64,000 nucleotides of DNA from the NCBI GenBank assembly GCA_031769625.1, contig JAUIMM010000885.1, positions 3,305,001 through 3,369,000 of the forward strand, written 5' to 3'. The notes beneath the pieces were generated by a model that had not been told where the DNA came from, searched no databases, and worked only from the letters and a program-made list of their open reading frames with translations. How positions within the stretch are numbered: the first letter of the stretch is position 1; every line of letters begins with the position of its first letter. Source of the DNA: Taudactylus pleione. Taxonomy: Eukaryota > Chordata > Amphibia > Anura > Myobatrachidae. This document shows positions 58,340 to 64,000 of this stretch, piece after piece. The translations under genes and the position numbers were made by a program.

Positions 58340-59330
58340 CCTGTCACAAGCTGAAGCAAGAGGTAGTTAGAAAGTGGAACTCCACCCTTTATATGCTTCA
58401 GCGGATGGAGGAACAGCAAAAAGCCATCCAAAGCTAAACAGCAAACTATGACAAGAAGAGGAGGGGGAATGCATCTTAGTCAAGTTCAGTGGAAAATACT
58501 TTCCATGTTGTGCATAGTGCTAAAACCCTTCAAAGTAGTCACCTGTGAAGTGAGCTCAGATACTGCCAGCTTGAGTCAGGTGATTCCCCTAATTGGACTG
58601 TTGAAAAAGCAACTTGAGAAACTGAATGAGGAGTTGAAACAAAGCGATTCTGCAAAGTACGTTGGACTTGTAGATGAAGTCCTTTATTCGCTTCACCAGG
58701 ATCCAAGGGTTGTCAGGACATTCCATTCATGACCAATATATATTGATGACCGTGCTGGATCCTAGGTATAAGTCATATGTTGTGTCTTTCTTCCCAACAG
58801 ACACAGATCTGAAGAGATGCAAAGACTGATTGGTAAGTAAATTGTCAGCTCAAATGGTATGTAATGCAGAGATGGCACCTCCTCCAGTTCTACCTCTACC
58901 ATAACTTCATCTGATACGGTCACCATTCAAAGAATGGTTGAGGACTATTTTTAATGATAGCATCCAAATAAACATATCATACAGTCTACTAGTAGCAGGA
59001 AAAAAAGGCAATTTGGATGCTCATGCACAAACTGGCTCTGCTTTACTTGAGCTGTCAACCCTCCAGTGTGTACTCTGAAAGAGTTTTTAGCACACCCGGG
59101 AACCTTGTCAGCGATCGGCGTAGAAGGCTACTTCCTCAAAACGTGGAAAAGATTATGTTCATCAAAGTGAACTACAAATTCCACGAGGAAGACCTGTACC
59201 ACCAATTGCATCCAAAATTACAGAGGCACTTGTAATGATGGGTTCCAGCAGGGACAAATTAGTATTGTGTGAAGAAACATGATGTAGACACTGATGAGGG
59301 ATCGGATGATGATGGTGACCACATCTTGCC
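58340..59330 (+). pseudogene. hAT transposase C-terminal half, second copy
   Basis: It parallels 35795-37050: WKILSMLCIVLKPFK and SQVIPLIGLLKKQLEKL at 58480-58630, LKRCKD near 58812, then the dimerisation domain at about 59017-59235 with SVYSERVFSTPGNLVS, RRRRLLPQNVEKIMFIK and NYKFHEEDLY well preserved. Frameshifts separate the blocks, and a 'WQxKKAI' stretch near 58990 is damaged. Non-functional. Confidence 0.82.
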
Positions 59331-59533
59331 TTTGTAAAACCAGTTTCTGTAAAGCCAGTAGAGATCATTGCTAGTAATGTCAGCTGCCCATTGGTAGCTT
59401 GTCTTCTGGGGGCCCAAACAAACCAATTGCTTCATGATTGAGAATATTGTTGATGAAGGTGTTGGTGGTGATGATGGCAGGTGCTTGGATCTAGCAGAAA
59501 GAAGGGAGCTAGCTGATTCTGGAATTCTTGTTG

Positions 59534-60260
59534 TTACTCTTTAGCCAAAGTTTCTGAATTTTTCAAAAACTTTTTGGAAGGATGTGCTGCAGATGACGTA
59601 ACAGGGAAGAGGTCCCTACCTCTGGCTTTACAAAGGGTACAGATGGCTTGACAATAGTTGTCCAAATTTGGGTAGAAATAATTCCACACATAAGAAGTGG
59701 AGTTTTTTGCCTTATGCCCAGGCATGACAATGGGCTTTTCCTTATCATGGGCAACAACTGTTTCTTCCACTGGTGCCTGGTTTACACATACAACATCCTC
59801 ATCAACAATATCATGATCAAAATCCTTATTAGCGTCAGCTAATATCCTCCTCATCCTGGTGCACTTCCCCAGAATCTTCCTCGATTTCCATGTCAGCATG
59901 TTCACTTGTGCTTACATCATCATAAGAGGCAGAACCACCAGTCGTAATTAAAGGCCAAGGCCTTTCCTTGTCACTTTGTGTGGTGAAAGACATATCGCCA
60001 ATTTTATGTCTTTCTGCAGCTAACTTTCCCTTTGATGCTTTTTTCTTTACCAATGTAAAACATTGCTTCTTTGACTTTAGATGCCCTGACTTAAGTCCTG
60101 TATGCACTTGGGCATCGGCTTTAGTAGATGATGCAGACAGACTTGTATCGTCATGACTTGTAGCACTGGCAGCAGTTCCAGCACTAGTATGTGGTTCCTG
60201 CTCTCCTCTCAACTTATCGTTCTCCATATCAACCAACACGAATGAAGTGGGGTTAACCAC
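59534..60260 (-). pseudogene. hAT transposase N-terminus with BED zinc finger, antisense
   Basis: Two overlapping minus-strand frames make up the N-terminus. 60260-59835 encodes an acidic/serine-rich leader starting MVNPTSFVLVDMENDKL. 59905-59534 carries a BED-type finger: SYVWNYFYPNLDNYCQAICTLCKARG with the CxxC pair, followed by an AAHPSKKF stretch where the His pair should be (only one His is evident). The two need a frameshift in the 59835-59905 overlap. This piece is tail to tail with the plus-strand C-terminal half at 58340-59330, so an inversion or independent insertion split the gene. Confidence 0.75.
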
Positions 60261-60289
60261 ACATGTCAGTTTGTACCAATTTTAAATAT

Positions 60290-60880
60290 TACACTGCAGA
60301 ATTAATGACCTACAGTGTCACAATATTTTTTTATGAATACACTGCACTGCCACTTACAGTTACACAATATGTGCTGAATATTACACTGCATTTCCACTTA
60401 CAGTGTCACAATATTTTTATGAATAAAACACTGCACTACCACTTAGTGTCACAATACGTGTTGATTACATTGCGTTTCCACTTACAGTATCACAATACAT
60501 GTTGAATATTATACTGCAGTTCCACTTATTGTCACGATATGTGTATGAATATTACCAGCACTACGACGTATAATGTCACAATACATGTATATTACACTGC
60601 ATTTCCAGTTAGTGTCACAATACGTGTTGAATATTACACTGCGTTTCCACTTATAGTGTCACAATACATGTATATTACACTGCAGTTCACTTACAGTGTC
60701 AATACGTGTATGAATATTACACTGCGCTATGACTTATAGTGTCACAATACGTGTATGAATATTACACTGCACTATGACTTACAGTGTCACAATACGTGTA
60801 TGAATATTACACTGCACTATGACTTACAGTGTCACAATACGTGTATGAATATTATACTGCAGTCTGATCGGCAGCGTCAC
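60290..60880. repeat. Tandem repeat, about 45-bp unit, upstream of hAT N-terminus
   Basis: The phrase 'gtcacaatacgtgtatgaatattacactgca' recurs about twelve times. The last three units (60735-60880) are nearly identical at 45 bp; earlier ones are degraded. 'gacacagcagcccctgccc' repeats follow at 60980-61110. Both arrays lie where the hAT family's upstream non-coding part is expected. Confidence 0.8.
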
Positions 60881-61625
60881 AGTAAAAATAATAAAATAAT
60901 TTAGTACAATGGGGAACAGCACAAAAAAATATATTATTTTTTTAAACCATATTATTAGCGCTTATTTTTTTTACACTGGGCACGCTTGGACGGACAGAGC
61001 ACCCCTTGATAGACACAGCAGCCCCTGCCCTGGAAGGACAGAGCAACCACTGCCCTGGAAGGACACAGCAGCCCATGGATGGACACAGCAGCCCCTGCCC
61101 TGGATGTTCGGACACAGATTTTCAGGTAGCAGTTTATTCTATTATATATGAATAATTTGCGTTAGTACTGTATATGGATGTCTGGCAAAATAAATGCTGC
61201 CTAAGTATTAGTTTAGTTATAATGGCAGTTTAGGTGGGACTGTGGGGCTGATGGCGAGTTTTAAGCTAGTCGGATATCATTGCTCCCACATTGCGTGTAC
61301 AGGACAAAAATGCCCTCACTGAACTTAGCCTATGTGGAAATAGAACATTACAACCCAGTTTTGCTCCTACAATCACAAGTGGAGAAGCATTCAGTTCATG
61401 TACAACTCTATAGACAAATACAGGGGAGGTTTCTGGTTGCCTGGAAACCACCCTCCTCTAGCCACACCATGACCACCATAGAAATGTTGATATAATTTTC
61501 TAGTACTGCATGTTCTTCTCAATATCACAAATTTTATTATAATAATAATAGCACCACACTTGTGCACCAACTAGGAGATATGGAAAACATGATCTGTTAG
61601 GGGTGCACTTATAAAGCCTGTGCAG

Positions 61626-62524
61626 GTCAAGATTTTGGAAATCCGAACACACCTGAATTTAGGGGTTCCGAGTACAACTGGGTGAAGCTTTGGATTCCCT
61701 ATTTTTAGACGGTTCGAACCGAGGACCTGATTCAGACCCGCTCGGTAGGATGCTTTCGCTTGTAGCTGGCCAATTTTCACATTCTGCGCATGCATTGCAG
61801 TGTGCATGCGCAAACCGGTGAGAAAGATCGGGATGTGTTCGTACGCTGCGCATAGACAGCCCAGCAGAGTGAGTGACAGGAGAAGCCGTTTGTGTGTGGT
61901 GGCAGGGGCTGGCCATTAACAACGGGAGATTGGAGGTGCGAACGCAGGCATGCCTGAGCGTCTCAACGCCATTTCAGAGGCATGCATAATTAACAGGCAG
62001 CGTCATAGTACAACTCACCTGGTTGTATTTCACACTGAAGTGATCGCAGTGCTTGCGGTAGGCATAGTCACCCTCACGCGCTGCGTTAGCTTCCGATGGT
62101 ACCCGATGTACCGATGGTTGCATAAACTTCCTGGAGATGAGGTGCTTAAGACAGGCTGGTGGGCATCTACATACACAAGGTGATTGCACGCCAAGACATA
62201 GTGGATGTGCTTATGCCTTGCCGCGCGATCGCATGCCTTGTTGGGTGTGTTCCGGATTTGCAGATGCTGGGTGCGAGTGTACGCATTTAGAGAGCAGGTC
62301 TAAATCAGGTCCCGAGTTTTGGTTTGGATCTATTGCCAGCTCGGAACTCGGATTTAAAAAAACGAACTTGGGTTTTGGATTTGGAGATTTTAGCTGTTTT
62401 TATCGATTTTTATCCGAATCCAAAACCAAAATCAAAACACTTGAGGTTGATTTTGCAAAACCAAATCATGAAAATGAATCCAGATCCAAAACCAAAACAC
62501 GGAGGTCCATGCACATCTCTAATA
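61626..62524 (+). mobile_element. hAT-type MITE, split
   Basis: The right end is GCACATCTCTA after the family's 'ccaaaaccaaaacacggagg' phrase. The left end is less clear near 61626. Same family as 310 and 5169. Confidence 0.6.
61723..62312. mobile_element. 590-bp PIF/Harbinger-type MITE
   Basis: Ends GGACCTGATTCAGACC and, read inward from the right, GGACCTGATTTAGACC. CGA is duplicated (61720-61722 and 62313-62315). CpG-rich interior with 'tgcgcatgca' words. Confidence 0.85.
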
Positions 62525-62952
62525 TTAATACTTTATAATAATACATTATCCAGTGCGCCAATCTGCACAGATATGTCCAGGGCAGTGCTGGGTTCTTCTG
62601 CTGCTCCCCCAGACTCCCGGACTTGCTCCCGTGCTCTGGAATGGTGCCTACATCTAAAGTAAAAACATTCAGCTCAGACAGGATGGTCCTAATACCGCAT
62701 ATAATGGCTTACTGTGATCTCTGGTCCTGTGTATGTCAGAATTATTAAATACACTATACTGTACTTCGTATGACGCATATTATAGCTGGTTAAGTGCTAA
62801 TTATGACCTCTTCATGGACTGGCCACAAACTCAAATCCCCCTCTAGAAATTCTGTATTTGCCACTGAACTCTTCATACTCTTGGTTCCATTTAATGGGCA
62901 GAGAGAAAACACTCAAGCAAAACAGAATAAAGGAACGTACTGTATGCATAGT

Positions 62953-64000
62953 AGGGGTGTGCACCGGCCACTTTTCATGTTTTGTGTTTTGGATCTGGAT
63001 CTTTCTTCGTGTTTTGGATCTGGATTGGTTTTGCCAAAACCACCCTTCCGTGTTTTGGGTTCTGGGTTTTGTGTTTTGGATCTGTATTTTTTTTAAAAGA
63101 AAGCATAAAAACAGCTAAAAATCACAGATTTTGTGGGTTTTTCGGCTCCTCTGCTATTATTAACCTCAATAACCTTCAGTTGCACTCATTTACAGTCTAT
63201 TCTAAACACCTCACAATAGTGTTTTTATGTCCAAAAGGTTGCACCGAGGTAGAGGGATGACTATGCTAAACGACACGAGTAGGCGGCACAAACACGTGGC
63301 CCATCTAGGAGTGACACTGCAGTGGCAGACAGGATGGCAGATTGAAAAACTAGGCCCCAAACAGTACATAATGCAAAGAAAAAAAAAGAGGTGCCCTTAT
63401 GTTGTATAAACAGGACATGCACACTTTAGCAAATAAATCATTTCAGCGCCAGGGTCTGCCACATGACTGTGGCTGAAATGATTGGTTCGTTTGGGCCCCC
63501 ACAAAACAAGCTGGCAATTAATCTGTCCCTGCACAAACTGGCTCTACGGAGGCAAGATGTCGTCCTCATCCTCCTCATCCACCAATTCCTCACCCTCTTC
63601 AGTGTTGTGTACATCCTCATCCTCACAGAGTATTAACTCGTCCCCGCTGGAATCCACCACCACAGGTCCCTCTGTACGTTCTGGAGGCTGGTCTGCCTGG
63701 AAGAGTTGATAATTCATTTTTATGAACATCATCTTCTCCACATTTTGTGGAAGCAACCTCCTACGCCTTTCGCTGACAAGGTTCCCGGCTGCACTAAACA
63801 CTCTTTCGGAGTACACACTGGAGGGGGGGCAACTCAGGTAAAATAGAGCCAGTTTGTACAGGGGCCTCCAAATTGCCTCTTTTTCCTACCAGTACAGGTA
63901 CTGACTGTCTGACATGCCTACTTGGATGCTGTCACCGATGTAATCCTTTAACAGACAGACGCACGCTTGTCACTGCTGCTTTGAGGATGCAGGTGCGGCT
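62953..64000 (-). mobile_element. ZBED-type hAT element, 3' part, runs off the window
   Basis: The left terminus is TAGGGGTGTGCACCGGCC, followed by the family's antisense 3' region (62970-63300), and then transposase coding sequence on the minus strand from about 63544. The 5' half lies beyond the window. Confidence 0.75.
63544..64000 (-). pseudogene. hAT transposase dimerisation domain, partial
   Basis: On the minus strand: KLALFYLSCPPSSVYSERVF (just above 63816), then FSAAGNLVSERRRRLLPQNV, EKMMFIKMNYQ, and an acidic tail ending EELVDEEDEDDILPP with the stop near 63544. This is the best-preserved C-terminus of the family in the window. An in-frame stop near 63890 (after QYLYW) shows it is not intact. 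The remainder lies outside the window. Confidence 0.82.

Larger units (their letters stand above)
61490..62820 (+). repeat. Dispersed repeat copy B with two nested elements
   Basis: Outer sequence is paralogous to 53330-54310. It is interrupted by a hAT-type MITE (about 61626-62524), itself interrupted by a Harbinger-type MITE (61723-62312). Confidence 0.78.

Overview
The window looks like non-genic DNA from a large, repeat-rich vertebrate genome, most likely a frog. No host gene, rRNA or CRISPR array is supported. The inference rests on the mobile-element mix: an L2-type LINE, PIF/Harbinger, many hAT families, a Penelope-like retroelement, a tRNA-derived SINE with an L2-like tail and dense fold-back MITEs. 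No host exon anchors the species.

Layout. 1-6000: short hAT and Harbinger-type MITEs, several nested. 6226-8400: a decayed L2 LINE split by a 278-bp hAT-type element. 9023-9829: a hAT-type element with a perfect 8-bp duplication. 10060-16206: a Harbinger-like MITE split by a 5.5-kb palindrome made of two 5'-truncated Penelope-like copies in opposite orientation. Both copies keep linker/GIY-YIG endonuclease remnants and a hammerhead-like motif. 16380-22740: telomere-like GGGTTA-rich repeats and fold-back MITEs. 22742-26250, 35220-38545, 54981-56190, 58340-61150 and 62953-64000: fragments of one ZBED-type hAT family. 26490-27440, 29900-30700 and 57068-57300: minisatellites. 28668-29013: SINE.

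The best-preserved unit is a 7,611-bp PIF/Harbinger transposon (45094-52704) with 14-bp perfect terminal inverted repeats and a 3-bp ATA duplication. It carries three apparently intact spliced genes: a first Myb/SANT-like protein (+), a HARBI1-type DDE transposase (-) and a second Myb/SANT-like protein (+). The transposase and second Myb gene diverge from a shared 1-kb region holding a perfect 48-bp tandem array. The first Myb gene converges on the transposase. GTACGC hexamers lie in inverted orientation near both ends and could be binding sites for one of the Myb proteins. By analogy with known Harbinger systems, the Myb-like proteins would bind the DNA ends and help import or recruit the transposase. 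Several MITEs in the window share its termini and could be mobilised by it.

All coordinates and splice sites were read by eye. Family names rest on remembered motifs, not on database searches.
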